DNA of 64,000 nucleotides, taken from positions 8,124,925-8,188,924 of the forward strand of contig JACDQD010000003.1 in assembly GCA_019843655.1 (NCBI GenBank), written 5' to 3'. Source of the stretch: Lethocerus indicus. Taxonomy: Eukaryota; Arthropoda; Insecta; Hemiptera; Belostomatidae. The notes below the pieces were generated by a model, which saw only the letters and a list, made by a program, of their open reading frames with translations, was not told where the DNA came from and searched no databases. The position numbers and the translations under genes were made by a program. Of this stretch, positions 14,001 through 26,500 are shown piece after piece; within the stretch, counting starts at the first letter, position 1; each line of letters opens with the position of its first letter.

Positions 14001-15131
14001 GACACCATCGAGCGACTCTGTTGGTTATTTACAGTAAGAAATTCACCGAGGACGAAATTATAGAGCGGATCCGATGATCCTTTTTTGTTGAAACCAGGTG
14101 GGCCAGCGGCGGTGGGATCCTTGAGTCGCTGTGTCGTCGCCGTTTTTCATACTTTAATTGCGACTTAAAACGGCCTGCATGAATTGCAAACAGGACCTGC
14201 TCCGAGCCTACGCCTTTCCTACTGGTTTCGGCATCGAATTAATTACTCGAGTGACCTACCTGCATCCCTCTCAGACCGCCACTCGTCGGCCGACCCGGGG
14301 CAGCTGCGCCCCGGCCACTCTTTCTCCCGCCTTTCCTCTCCACTTATCTTTTGTTGTTTTCGTTCGTTTTTTTTTCCACTCCGCTCTTTTTGTAATTTTT
14401 ATTTGTTGTCGAACCAACTGGCCATATAATGGCCAAACATCTGTCTCGCCCGGCTTTTACAGCGCGGTCCCGATACACTCCGGCCCGACCGGCCGGCCAC
14501 CGATTAATTGGCAACGTGTCTCCGATAGAGGCCAGTTTTACAATTAGTAGAGTATCGCTTTTTTCTAGCGCTGAATTTCGAATGGACTATAAAAAAGCGG
14601 CGCGATATCGCATCGCGTTCGATGGGGCTAGTTTTCAACTCATCAAGCTAAATTCCTTCCGTCACGTACGCAGCGACCTACGGATCCTGAATAAATGGCT
14701 TGAGGAGAGATCGGAGCATGAGTGGTCGCAGGGAAGTAGATACAACGAGTGACCTATAAAAGGGCCATCTAGGAATAGAAGCGCTAAGAGCGCCTACGGC
14801 TAAACCCGACGATCGGATAGGCCGAAACAAAACGAGGTACTAAAAGCCTAGAATACCGGGACGAATCTAAATTCGGGACCGGGGACCGAAGGCGAATAAG
14901 GAGTAATAGAAACAAAACGAAGCCTAGAGGAGATTTAGAGATGAGGCAAGAGGGAGAAATATATATAGCTATTCGGAGCTCAGGAGTGCCAGAGGTGAAC
15001 CGTATTTGTGCGAGAGGTTGCAACTTGTTGCAGGAACTGTACGGAAGGTCATCGGGCAAAAAAGTGGCGAGTGTTTATGAGGAAGCCACCGCAAGGGGGG
15101 TTTCGGGGGCGGCGGGGCGGTGAGGGAGGAC

Positions 15132-15262
15132 GGGAGAGAGAGAGAGAGAGGAGAGGAGAGGGAGGATTGATAAAGAGAATCGGAAAGGAAGAGGAGAGGA
15201 GAGGAGAGGAGAGGAGTAGTGATCGGTGTAGATTGGTGGTGGTGGTGGTGGTGGTGGTGGGT
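15132..15262 (+). repeat. Compound purine tract: (GA)n, (AGGAG)n, (GGT)n
   Basis: A GA run at about 15133-15150, then five or more AGGAG units (15191-15216), then about nine GGT units (15234-15262). Spurious Arg/Glu and poly-Val frames cover it. Confidence 0.85.
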
Positions 15263-15345
15263 GGGTGTGAGGGTGGTGAGGGGGTGTGGGGTGGTCGGCG
15301 GGGTCGCCGGTGCTCGGGTCCCCTCGGCTAGTCAATAAGGTGCAA

Positions 15346-15367
15346 TGTCCGTCCCGTCCCGTCCCGT
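15346..15367 (+). repeat. (GTCCC)n short tandem repeat
   Basis: About four GTCCC units. Confidence 0.7.
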
Positions 15368-15670
15368 GCCTTGGCCCCGCGCCAATACTCCCCCTCCTCT
15401 CTAATACTCTTCTCTTCGGGCTCTCTCTCTTTTTCCTCCGCTATTTCCCTTTGCGGTGTCATTCATTGTTCCCTCCGCACGCGGTCCCGCTCCCGCTCCC
15501 GCCTCTCCTCCACGACACACACTCATATAAATTCCCCTCAGGAAACCCTTCTCCCGACGCCCCCACCCCTCTTATTTCCTCCCTTGTTCCCTCTCGTACT
15601 CAAAACTCCTCCTCTCCCATCTTCCCTGTTTAACGCTATCACTCTCCCCCCCCTGTCACCCTCTCACTCT

Positions 15671-15671
<1 letters not shown>

Positions 15672-15702
<31 letters not shown>

Positions 15703-15703
15703 G
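15672..15703 (+). repeat. (CT)n then (CA)n compound microsatellite
   Basis: About 11 CT units running directly into CACACACACA. Confidence 0.9.
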
Positions 15704-16520
15704 GCGCACCTAGACGGACTCCTTCCCCTCTTTCTCCGGCTCCTCCATTCGTCGATCAGTGTTGCTGGTCCGGGCGCCGGCCGACGACTGAGCGTGCCGC
15801 CGTCCCCGGCACGCTGGTCCCTCGCCAATACCGCCGCCACTTATCGCCTATATAATTAACCGGCCTATATTAATCCGACGAGGCGTTATCGGCCCCGAGA
15901 TTCCCTTTCAATTCATCTTTCGTGTCTTTCGCGTCGCTCCTCTCGCGCCTTACGATATATCGGATTGGACGCGTTACAAAAACTCACCGGCTGTGCCCAT
16001 TGTAAAAAATTAACTAATGACGAAAGGTGCTCTTCGGAAGGATGTCGGCACGGAGGGGGAGTTAATCTTTGGGTAGATTATAAGCGGACTGAATATAATA
16101 CTGTAAAAACCCGTCCGGTTTTCTTGCGTAACTCGAGCGTTGGACTGTTTACTGGTATTTCATGTTAAACTCGACTTTTTTCGCCGTTATTTTCAAAAGG
16201 AGCAAAACGAAACGGAGGCAAGGGCGAGTCGGATGAGCGGGGGCGGGGGGCGGGGATCGGTCGGGCGGCTATCTCGGCGCAATCTTCCTTTTGGGAGAAA
16301 ACCAGTAAGAAACTATCTGAGCCACGTAGGCGAGACCCCGCGCCATTTTTTACTTTGATTGTTTCGCTGTCGCACCGTGCTCCCGGTGGGAGGGCCTAAC
16401 ACCGCCGACCTTCCCCAGGGGCATCCTCCGACCGGGTCATCCCCGACTCCGATGCATATTCCTGTCCTCGTCCCTTCTCGGCACGTTCTAGGGCCGATGC
16501 TAAACTTCATTTTCCAGTCA

Positions 16521-19500
16521 GCCGAATTTCAATAAGATAATTCATTTCGTATTGCTGTTGCGACTTCATTACAGTATTCAATCCGCAGGGTTCAACGATT
16601 CTTGCAAATGTTGCACGAAAATGAACCGTTTTGCCGACAGTTGGAGTGAAACACTCCAAGTAACTATCTCGAAGACTTTTGCCTCGAAAAAGTTAACGCA
16701 ACACAGTTCGATGACCGAATACGCATATTGTAGTATACAATATACTGGCGGTAGGATCGATTCGAGTTAGGAAGTCAAAACGGGACACTCGTCGGTCGGC
16801 CAGAAGAGGGTCGTAATTTACGAGAGTGCCAGTTATTCATTAAACATATCCAAACGTGCCCGGGCATTTAATCCATTCAATTATAACCCCTTCCTTCTTT
16901 GTACATTCACCAGTGGCCAATTCATATACGGACGAGTCGGTCGATTCAGTTACGGCAGAAAACTATATAGCCTTGAAACGTTGAAAACAGTAAGGTACGA
17001 AACCCGAAATCTAGTTTACTTATATTACAAAACTGCGTATATCCGAGGTATATGTTACTTGTTTTAGTATTTTAATTGACAGCCATGAATGGATTTTGCC
17101 GTTATATCCTAATGTTCGAGACACCACGAGCAGTCCGAGCAGTTGTCTCGACCGTATCGTTAATTAGTAACAGCTTGGTTCTTAATGGATATTGCGGTGT
17201 CCATCGATGGATGCCGGTCGGGGAAAGACTGCCGCTGGATGTCGTCCGTCGGAACGGGACTCTCTAAGAGGCCAATTCGTTCGGCACCAAATAGGATGGG
17301 CGGACGAGTCGAATTATAATAACAATTATCTATAAACGGAGACGGCGGATGAAATGGTGGGAGGGGGTGTCGTTGGTTCTATTTCTGGTGGCTAACCTTT
17401 GTGCCCAAGTTAGGTTACGACATTTCCTTCGGTTAAGACGACACGCCTTTAATAATAACGCCCCGAGTTCTTGTGAATCACCTTGTTCTATAGAGCGCAA
17501 CTCTTGTCAAAGACCATAGAGACTCCTATTCAGGCTCCCCGGCAAGGACATTTAACGCTACAGTTCAGCGCATTTATCGATGACACAAATAATATACGTC
17601 GAGAATATTTTTTTAATTTCCAGCGGTTCTTGCGTATTTTTCGTTTAGTTACCGAAACGTCGATTGAAATTATTCCAATTAAGGCTTTCGAGACCGTTCG
17701 GTTTGAGGCTAAACAGCGACTACAATCAGAGGTGTTGTTTGTAGCGAATTATTCCAGAAAATTGAACTTTCACGGCCCACACTTCAACTACTTGGAAAGC
17801 ATGAAAACTTATAGCGATATTAATCACTTGCAGCACCAGAAACAGTTGTAATTTTATGGATCCGCGTATCTTAAACTGCTGAATTCCACGTTGAACTAGT
17901 CTTAAGGCAGTATCCTAAAACCCGTTTGCGCGTGTTTTAGAGATAAGGTTCAGGATGATTCGGGTCGGATTTTCTGAAATTCGGCAGTAAAGTTTTTGTG
18001 CCCTTCAAAACTATAAGGCTGGTATATAGCCGACGAGAGATCGACTACTAATCAGTAGCTTGCAATTAGCGTACAGTAGTTTTACTCAGGATACGCTACC
18101 AAATCCGAGATTTTAGCGTTTATCGCGTTTATTAAGTACGGCGGCCAGATCCTAAGCCGGTAAGACAGGAGACAGGAGACGGATAATATGTGAGGCGTGA
18201 CAGAGCCCAATGCCACGTTGGAGGAAGTGATTATCCTACAGCTAGTTATCGCATATTTTCCTCGCTCTCTCGTCTGGTCGTACGAGGACTACCTGTAATA
18301 TCGTTAAGCCGAGTATTGGCTTAAATATAGGGGGCTATATCTAAATAGTTGACGCCGTTTAAGGGGTATGGGTTTGTTGGCGGGGCGCAGTGTGTTGTTG
18401 CGGGCAATGTGACGCCCCCTTCTTTGTCTTATTGAGGATCGGAGTACAGCAGTGAGAGGCGGCCGTCTCAGCCGCATTTTAATCTCCTCATTGCTCTGAA
18501 TTATTTTCTCAAATGAGCGCCGGCCCAACTCCTCGAGCGGACTGTACCCGTTCTCTCACTGTCTCCCTCGCTCCTCAAGGGTACGCGATTTCTCTGTCTC
18601 TTTTATTTTGGCTCACTGTGTCGGGTCGGATTGCCTTGAATTAAAACGCTCGGGAGCGCTGGCTCGCCGGCACACACGCACACGCACCCACCCTGCCGGG
18701 GCTTCTTCTCCGCTCCACCCCCCACCCCATATACCTCTTCTTCGTGTACTTCTTTTATTTCCTACAAAACCTTCCTCCGATATATATTAATTGGCGGCCT
18801 CAAGTCTTGAAAAATATAAATTCGAAAAACTGTTCTTTTTTTCTCTCGTCGTTTTTCATGTCGTCGTCGCATGTTTCCCCTTTCCCAACACCCGACTCCA
18901 TTTACCTTAACACGTTCCCTCCTTTACCTAGCGGCTAATTCAACGCACCGCTATATTATTTAATCTAATCCTACAAACGGTAAGATATTATTTCAAATAA
19001 CGAATAAAATTATTTGCTCCAATCGCGCGTTTGTGTGGCCGTCTATTTTTAATTTCTCAAGGGAGAATTCACTCGCTGGAAGTTAACAGGGCCTTATTGT
19101 TAATTGGAAGAAATTTTACCGACGGCGAAACTTTTACCGTTTACCGACAGTCCTAATATTTCGGTACCCAGATAATCTTAAAACTGGACTCCAGGTAGAC
19201 TGGACTGAAGTGCCAGGTACAATCGTACCGGGAGAATTGGCGATGGGATGGATGCCGGGAGCTCGACCCTTTACCTGGCGGGGACTTGTGCATCCCTCAT
19301 TTCGGTGCTAATAGCCTCATTTTCTTTCCACGAGGTTATTTTCATTTTGTAGATTGGTCCCAAGTTGGGAAACCAATTGGTCTCAAGTCTAAATTTAATT
19401 TACCACATTAGATAATATACCTAAATTAACTTGTGTTTCCAATGTTCGGGATCATTTATTCTGCAAGTGTATATGGGATAATTATTATTGTAACATAACT

Positions 19501-20640
19501 AATCATTGTACGAATTATATTTGTATACAGCCTCGATTGTGTTATTATCCTGTAGTATTTATCCAACCGTGTATCGTGTATTTTATGAAGTACGCTACAA
19601 GTTGAATAAAAAATGCTTATTTGTTGAGGAATTTGCTTCTCTAATTATTTAATTTACCTACTGAATCCTTGAACTGCCCAGTTTAATTCAATCCAATTTA
19701 TGTTGTACTTGTAAATCAATGTACAAAAAAATTAGTTAGAGTGTAAATAGGCGGCTTAATATCTGGGTATATTATGAAAGGATTGTATCTGTCGACCGAT
19801 GGAGTAATGATCGGGACTATCCTTGGGTGTAAAAAAAACGTCGTGTTTTAAGGTCATCATCCGCTCTGGGCTGCCGACCTGTTATCTGGCCCCTCTCGAA
19901 ACCGTGCTAGACTGCCCCCTCAGAATTACTGTTCATTCAACTGGACTCCTTTTACAAATCACGATGAAGCTGCACCGTCGCCCCGACCACCAGGACATCC
20001 TCCGGCTCTTTACGGGGCGCTGGAAGTGGAACAGATAAAAATTAATAATCCGTCAGTGATACAGAATATCTTTAAATTACTCGCCATTATACGCTTCTGT
20101 ACGGAATTATCAATCCTCCTTTCCCCCCTTCGGGTTTTAAGAGTAAAAACGGCACACTAAAGGTCGATCTAAACCTATGATTTATCTATCTCTTAACCTG
20201 AATAACAGCCAGGATTTTGTACATCCGCAAAAAGAGAGACGAACTCAGCGTTTCGATACCCTGGCCACTAAGCTACCGTTATGTTTCTGTGTAACTCTGA
20301 GGCAAGTATTGGAGGCTCTCAGTTTTCTTACTCAGCTCCTACTTTCCGTCACCGTTCAAGGCATTTATGACCAGGGGCTAATGAGTTATTTGTGTTAATT
20401 TTGGTCATCGACATTCTTCACCAATTCTTCCAACTATTTATATTCAGGCGGGAAAACGTTTGGGCGACAGAAACCCGGATCCGGTGGGTAATTTCCGACA
20501 GTACCCGGAATCGTATAACGTACTCGGCGAGAATAAACCAATCCTTGAGTCGGCCAATCGATTTGGACCGAAATCGGCGCGCACTAAATCGGTACAGGGA
20601 TCGCGGTCGAAATTTCAACGACTTTATCTTATTTACAGAT
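16521..20640. other. Non-coding region
   Basis: No convincing exon. The 122-codon frame at 17483 has no family features. Short direct repeat GACAGGA near 18166 and a hairpin at 19354. Confidence 0.45.
19354..19382. other. Hairpin ATTGGTCCC/GGGAAACCAAT
   Basis: A nine-bp stem with a two-base bulge and an AAGTT loop, followed by a second ATTGGTCTC. Confidence 0.4.
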
Positions 20641-21400
20641 TAGAGGAGGAGAATCGTTTCCAGATTCAGAGAGTGGAGACGGAACAACCGGGCAGGGCGG
20701 TGAGTCGGAAAGCACGGAGAGAGAGAGAGAGAGAGAGGGAGGGAGGGTGAGGAGGGAGAGAGAGAACTATATTCTAAACAGGTAGTAGAATGGTGTGTGT
20801 TAGTGTGGGTGTGTCAGTGTGCGTATGTATACCTGTTAGTAGTTTAGTGGTGGAGAGGGAGAGAGGTAGGAGGGAGGAGGATGGAGGGAGGACTGGTGGC
20901 GGTGGCGGCGGCGGCGGCTAACTACTATATATCTATGACAAGGAGGAGGAGGAGGAGCAGTGACCGTGGGCCACGAGCCGGCAACACCAGGAGGCTACGG
21001 ACCGGACCCGAGGCATTCCAATGATTTTTTTGTTATTGGGCCCGTAAAAAACGACGGACTCCTCGACCGGAGAGGAGAAGAGAGAGAGAGAGGGAGGGAG
21101 GGAGGCCGAGAGGAGAAGGAGAGGGAGAGGAGCCGGAGGAGAGCGGTAAAATAAAACAAGCAATAATAAAGTGTAACCAGCTTGGGGTTCAGGTCCCTTC
21201 AACACGCTGCCCGGCTCCCTTGTACCTCCGACACCGAGCCTTCCCCACAATCTCTCATAATATCGGCCACCTCTTCTCCCGCTCTCTCCCGGCCTCTTTA
21301 TCCCTCTTTCTTATTCCTCTTCGCCGATTCTCACGTCTGTCCTCCTTCTTCTATCCTTCACCTTTTCGCCATCCGCCCTACCCTTCGAAGGTAAACTAAA
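20640..21400. other. Purine then pyrimidine belt
   Basis: GA/GGA-rich to about 21140, with (GGC)n at about 20896-20920, then CT-rich to 21390. It resembles the belts at 31000 and 43200. Confidence 0.6.
20716..20764 (+). repeat. (GA)n/(GGGA)n purine tract
   Basis: A GA run passing into GGGA units and back to GA. It opens the purine belt that continues to about 21140. Confidence 0.85.
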
Positions 21401-23230
21401 CCTTTGTAAGAACACACACGCTTGTGTGTCTGTACAAACGATAATAATTCGCGGCAATTATGGTACGCCACAAAAGAAAATAAATCCTTCCATTACGCGA
21501 TTCTTATCCGTTCGCGTACCTAGTTTAAGGGTTTTGTAGAGAGGACTGTAACGTTTTTGATATTCAGCAAGGGAGAAGAGATAGGAAAGAGTACCAATCT
21601 TTGGGTATTATATCCCTCCCAAAAGTGATTTTCAATAGACAATCTGGCGCTTCTATGTCTATTTTTAAAATTATTACTAGATAATAAACGGTCCGCTACG
21701 GTTCGAGTAACACACTCATTCGATAATGATTGGCCTCCTTCCGTGTCTTCAATCAGACGCCTGTTTCGGTGGACTATGGTCCATATTCGGTGGAAAGGGC
21801 GTGTGCATTTACGGTGTCATTCCGTTTTAACAGATGCCCAAAATGAAATCAACGCATTGAGAACGGCCAGAAAAGTGTATGTGGAGCCTTAAAAAGGCGA
21901 GTGAGAGCGCGTTACTACAAGAGGTTTGGGGCGGGGGGTGGAGGGGCGGAGGATTGTCGCAATGATAAACTGGTTTATATAACAAAACCACACTCGTTTC
22001 TCAATACACGGTGCACTACTTCGGACGGTAGTTTCGTAAACGGCGTGGCGGATTACATTAGATGCCGACTATAACTGGACGATAATTGTGTGGTTAATCT
22101 TTCCACAGAAATTACCGAAATACACATTTAAATGCTCGAGCAACTAATCGTGTAAGGAATACACAATCGGAGGTCAAGTGAGCATGTGACCGCTGAAAAC
22201 GGTTTCGTCTCCCGTGATCTATCCGATCTTTAGGAGAGTCGAAGCGAAAAATGATGAACGCCATTTTTAAGTGACACGTGCCACTATAATTCCTGTATTA
22301 ATTCCTTTACCGAAAGCCCAATAAAGACTTGGGGGCGGGTCCTCGACTCTCCCATCGCCATAAATTGCCATGTAAATTGGGTCAGAATAAATTGAGTGGC
22401 GGAGGCGGCGCTGGGTCAACAGCTAGCAGCGACGTATATCGGAAAAAATAAACAAGAGACTTCACCCTTTCGGCCGGACATTAATTGCTTTCGTGGCCGG
22501 CAAACATTGTACACGTTCGCGGCTTCAATTTATCTCAACCGTTACGCTTTTGAATCGTGTACGGCCGGTCGCCCTCTGCAGAGATCACGAACATCTGTTT
22601 CGCTGTTTTAGCCCAGTATTTTGCGACGGGGGATATCGTATAGTAAGGAAATTAATTGTTGTTTTGACGAGGGTTAATTAAGAAGCTGTGTGCGCATACT
22701 TAATATTCACTAATTAAAAATTTCCAATCATCATCACATAATACGGTAATATATTACTATATCAAATATAAATGTGAATACGTTTGCTTACTGTATCTAT
22801 AAATACAAAAAGACAAATTTATCGGTTACGGGAAGGCAACTACTTATCCAGTTTCATTTGTTCAGGCTGCTAATCTTCGATTCGGCTGCCATTATATCGG
22901 GGTGAATATTTTGAAACATTGTTTTCAGCTGTGCAAAAATATGTATTTTAATCTGAATTGGATGGTTTTAAAATTTAATGTAAATAATTTACGAAAATCA
23001 AATTTCTTTACTATGAAATTCGGGACATTAAACTCAATATTACGGGAAATCGACGAGGTTTCGGACATAAGCCTTCGCGCGATTTCCCTTTCACTTTCTA
23101 GGTCTAATAGATTGGTCTCAGTCCGTCTATTATTCATTATTCATCGGTGACTGGTACCAACTCGCCATAATGTTAACAGCAGTAGCGATGGGTAAAAGCC
23201 TATCTACAATCGCGTTCTACAATAGGCACG
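21401..23230. other. Non-coding region downstream of the 23288 exon's donor
   Basis: Probably the intron of that minus-strand gene. It contains the E-box at 22275. No second exon recognised. Confidence 0.4.
22271..22284. promoter_or_regulatory. CACGTG E-box in a near-palindrome
   Basis: GTGACACGTGCCAC: the E-box is extended to 14 bp with one mismatch between halves. Confidence 0.35.
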
Positions 23231-23287
23231 TTAGGGGAGGTGGATGAAGGCACGATAAGGGTGTTGAAAGTGGACCGTTCCACTCAC

Positions 23288-23556
23288 CTCATCACTTCTC
23301 CGACGGCAGCGTTGACGTAGATCGTGAATTTCATGTAGACCCAGAAAGCGTAGAGTATGTAGACGCACTGGACGAGGCAGAAGCATAGGTGGAGGATGAG
23401 ATTGTGGACGTGGTTGAGTACGCCGTCCGGGTACTCTATCATGTTCTCCAGGGTCATCTTGACCGCCGGCGGCAGGCAGTTGTGGACCAGCAGGCTGACC
23501 AGCGCCAGCGTCGTCAGATCGCACAGAACCACGTTACAGTCGCAAGACCGCGGCAT
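23288..23556 (-). CDS. Coding exon of an unrecognised membrane protein (first coding exon, partial gene)
   Basis: Seen: an open frame reads from an ATG at 23556 (purine at -3) through 89 codons and two extra bases to a consensus donor, AG|GTGAGTG, with the intron starting at 23287. Third positions are mostly G or C, unlike the AT-richer flanks, which argues for real coding. The peptide starts MPRSCDC, with four Cys in the first 12 residues. It has a hydrophobic stretch at about residues 9-28, a short polar link with Glu/Asp at 37-44, and a strong membrane segment at about 53-75 rich in Leu, Cys, Val and Tyr. Upstream, a possible acceptor (TTCAATACAG) would start the exon at 23598 with a short untranslated leader. 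An alternative acceptor is the ATAG at about 23562. I do not recognise the family; a small multi-pass membrane protein is likely. The following exons should lie at lower coordinates but were not found. Confidence 0.6.
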
Positions 23557-23598
23557 TTCACTATTTGGTCAGCTCATTTTTTTTAGAATTTTTTTTTC
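23557..23598 (-). other. Possible 5' untranslated part of the 23288-23556 exon
   Basis: On the minus strand, TTCTTCAATACAG ends next to an A-rich leader of about 40 bases that runs into the ATG at 23556. It contains no other ATG in that frame. The pyrimidine tract is weak, so this may instead be a transcription leader or an intron end. Confidence 0.25.
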
Positions 23599-26500
23599 CT
23601 GTATTGAAGAATTTCGTGTGTCCGTATGGCAATTGCATTGTTGAAGGAACGATAGCGATTGATTATTGCGTGAAAATTTATTTTTCAAACGCCAGGAGTC
23701 GAAGAATAATTTTCTTAGACGCCACGAACAATCGTTCAGTTGTTGTGCGCCTATCCAATCAGGATGTACAGCTCGAACAGATCGGAGATGAGTAGTATTT
23801 TCGCCGTAATGACGATTGAAAACTAGTATGACAGGTAGGAAAGGTCAGAGCCGGGATGGAAGGTAGAGAAACAGGAGTGTTATACGATACTGGACGTATA
23901 TTTGCGCGAAACGCGTATCATGCAGTAGCCTGTAATATGCCATTTAGTACATGCAATTTACATTGCAATTCTTTACTCGGCCAATGGGGCGCTATCGCGA
24001 TAAAATATTTATTCGATGTAATATCTGGAAATACATTAATAAGGGGCACAATCGGTGGAAATCGCAGAAAAACTGAGGGCCGGATAGGAAGTAGCGAAGG
24101 GACGATTCTTTGGGACCAGCCAAACGGGAGTCCTCCGGCTAATACTGTATAATGCAACAGAAGAGCCGCTATTCCTCAACGGCCGCTCTAAGTAATGGAG
24201 CTCTCCGAGAAATCCTTCAAAGAACCCCCGGAGACCCATCCCAATCCGCGTGTCAAACTACCTGCACCCCGAGTACAGATAGGACTTGGGGGGTGAAACA
24301 GCGCTATACTTATTATTCGGACCGATTAAAAACACGCTCCGAGCATAATTCCAAGCAGAATGTCCTAGCGTCACTTCCTAAAAGGGGAAGCTGCAGTCTC
24401 ATGACAGGACGCGGAAGCGGGTGAAAGTGAACGCGGCCAACTGCGCCGATATAGCTTTCACACTCCCCTGCTTCTTCTCGACAACTATTCTATTCCGGCC
24501 GTCAAAAGGCAACAGTTTCCTATTTTCCTTTTTCTTTTCACTTCCATTTTAATATTCCCAGTGCTTTGATATCAAAGTATTGAAAGTATTGGAACATAAC
24601 ACAGTCGACAGCCAATAAATCCGTCTTCGTCAAAATCAGTCTTACAACTTGAATGCGTCTTACATTCGACTCAATAATATTAGCTGATATTATTTCAGCC
24701 AGCTTGCAATTTCAGATTTTCTGGAATCCTGACGCGTTTCCTGAATTAAAATAGAACCGAATGCGTTGGATATTCAAGGAGATTTGCCGTTACCGAACGT
24801 CCGGTGCGACTTGGGCCGCTGGCAAGGTTAGGCCGCGGGGCAGATGAGGGACATTCCTCAAACTGAGTGCCGAGTGATTAGTGTCCCCCACACTTGGCAA
24901 TCTTCCCAGTAGTAGTCCCATCGTCCAATGACCTTTCCCTCGGGCTCGTCAAGTTCTGACGCTGTCGGAGAATGCAATTTCCCAGAGCCCCCAGAGCTCT
25001 GGACGTTTCGCCGAGGAGTCAAATTAGCGGGAACGATATTTAGCAAATAGCAAATAAAAGAGCGTTTACGTCTTATCGCGGTGAGAACAAGATCTTGAAA
25101 GATGGATAACGGGCCCAATTAGTTTTATGTAAATCGTCGTAATTATCGTTGTCTTTCTCTACGGGACAAATTCGCTAACTCCAGAATAACTTCATTCCAA
25201 ACAGAACTTTATGATGTATAAAGTCGGTACTTTACATGTCTTAAAATCGTCGCTCCAATCTGCAGTTCTTTACGTTGCATTTCATACAATTTCACCAAAT
25301 AAACAGACCATGTAATGATTGAATAGCATAATCTTCCGTTATTATGAAAAATGGATTTTTTTTTGTTGAAAAGATGGAATTGTAGATAAGTATATTGTCT
25401 TTAAATGTAAAGGTTCCAATTGAAACAAAAACGAAACCATTCATCGCCTGATATTATATATATAACGCACCCGGTCGAAATTCAGTAAAAATGTGGGGGC
25501 TCGAGGAAAATCGTTTTTTTATGTATAATTTCGGATATTTATTAGCAGATCTGAATGCGAAAGTGTATTCAGAAAATCGACTGATGTTGGTACAACAATG
25601 CGCTTACAGTATCTCAATCTGGCGATTCCGAATTATCCGATTCTAGACAGGCGACAGCGGTCTGCAGCCTCGTGAAAAACCTGGGATAAGTAAGCGATCG
25701 CTAGAATGAAGATTAGTCCGTCCATATTCGGTTGACAACACGTAATTTGTCACCGCGTCCGGGAACGACATCGTACTCTGCAAGGACTCAATAGAAAGTG
25801 CTAGTGGGGAAAATATATATGGACACATCTCACCGTTGAAACATTAATACGCGATAATAAAATATTTAATTAATTCTAATAATTTGTTTAGTGGTTAGAA
25901 CGACCTGACCTGTGTTCAGGTAAAGAAAGAATGAGTTTATGATCAGAAAATGAATCAAACTTCCATAACTCCACTCATTCACTCATCAGAATTTGATCAA
26001 TAAATAATATATATTATTTATATAAAGAGAAAAATGTTGAATTTCGTACATTGCGTCTTGTGTAGTATACACTAGGTATTATATTGACAATAGGGGATGC
26101 AAGAATAGCTTGACGGAAAATTATAAAAAGTTAAATATTTTCGAACGAAATACGTTTCAGTCGTACAAAAGCGGCGTTCGCCACCGGCAAAAGGTTGGGC
26201 CGCATCAAAGAGCGGCGATTAATTGGCCGACTTGGAGTTGGTGAAAGGGAAAAATAAGTTATTTAAAGGAAGGAGGATAAAAAAGAAGAGTGAAAGAACG
26301 GCGTGGGTGAAACGGCACCTCAAACCGTCAGGAGTGTGCGCCATTGAATACGACGAAGAAGGGGGAAAATCTGCGAGGAGGGACACGCGGCGTTTACATT
26401 TAGCGGAGCGTGTGCTTTTCTGACTTGACCTTCGAGGCCCCTCGGACCAATCAAACGGGCGTACACTGTACGCTCCAACAGTCACAATTAGCCACTTGGC

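Larger units (their letters stand above)
14001..16520. other. GC-richer low-complexity region
   Basis: It holds a TATAAAAG at about 14755, a purine-rich zone in which GAAACAAAACGA occurs twice (about 14823 and 14908), the compound repeats at 15132-15262, and a CT-rich zone to 15710. The 162-codon frame at 15371-15859 is Ser/Pro/Leu low complexity and not credible. Confidence 0.5.

Noticed and set aside
14754..14761. TATAAAAG core promoter
   Set aside because: No initiator or coding frame follows within a reasonable distance; one such octamer is expected by chance in AT-rich DNA.
15371..15859. 162-codon plus-strand frame
   Set aside because: Ser/Pro/Leu translation of CT-rich repeats.
19354..19382. 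miR-133 seed-like TTGGTCCC in a hairpin
   Set aside because: The hairpin is too short (9-bp stem) and the conserved remainder of the miRNA is absent.
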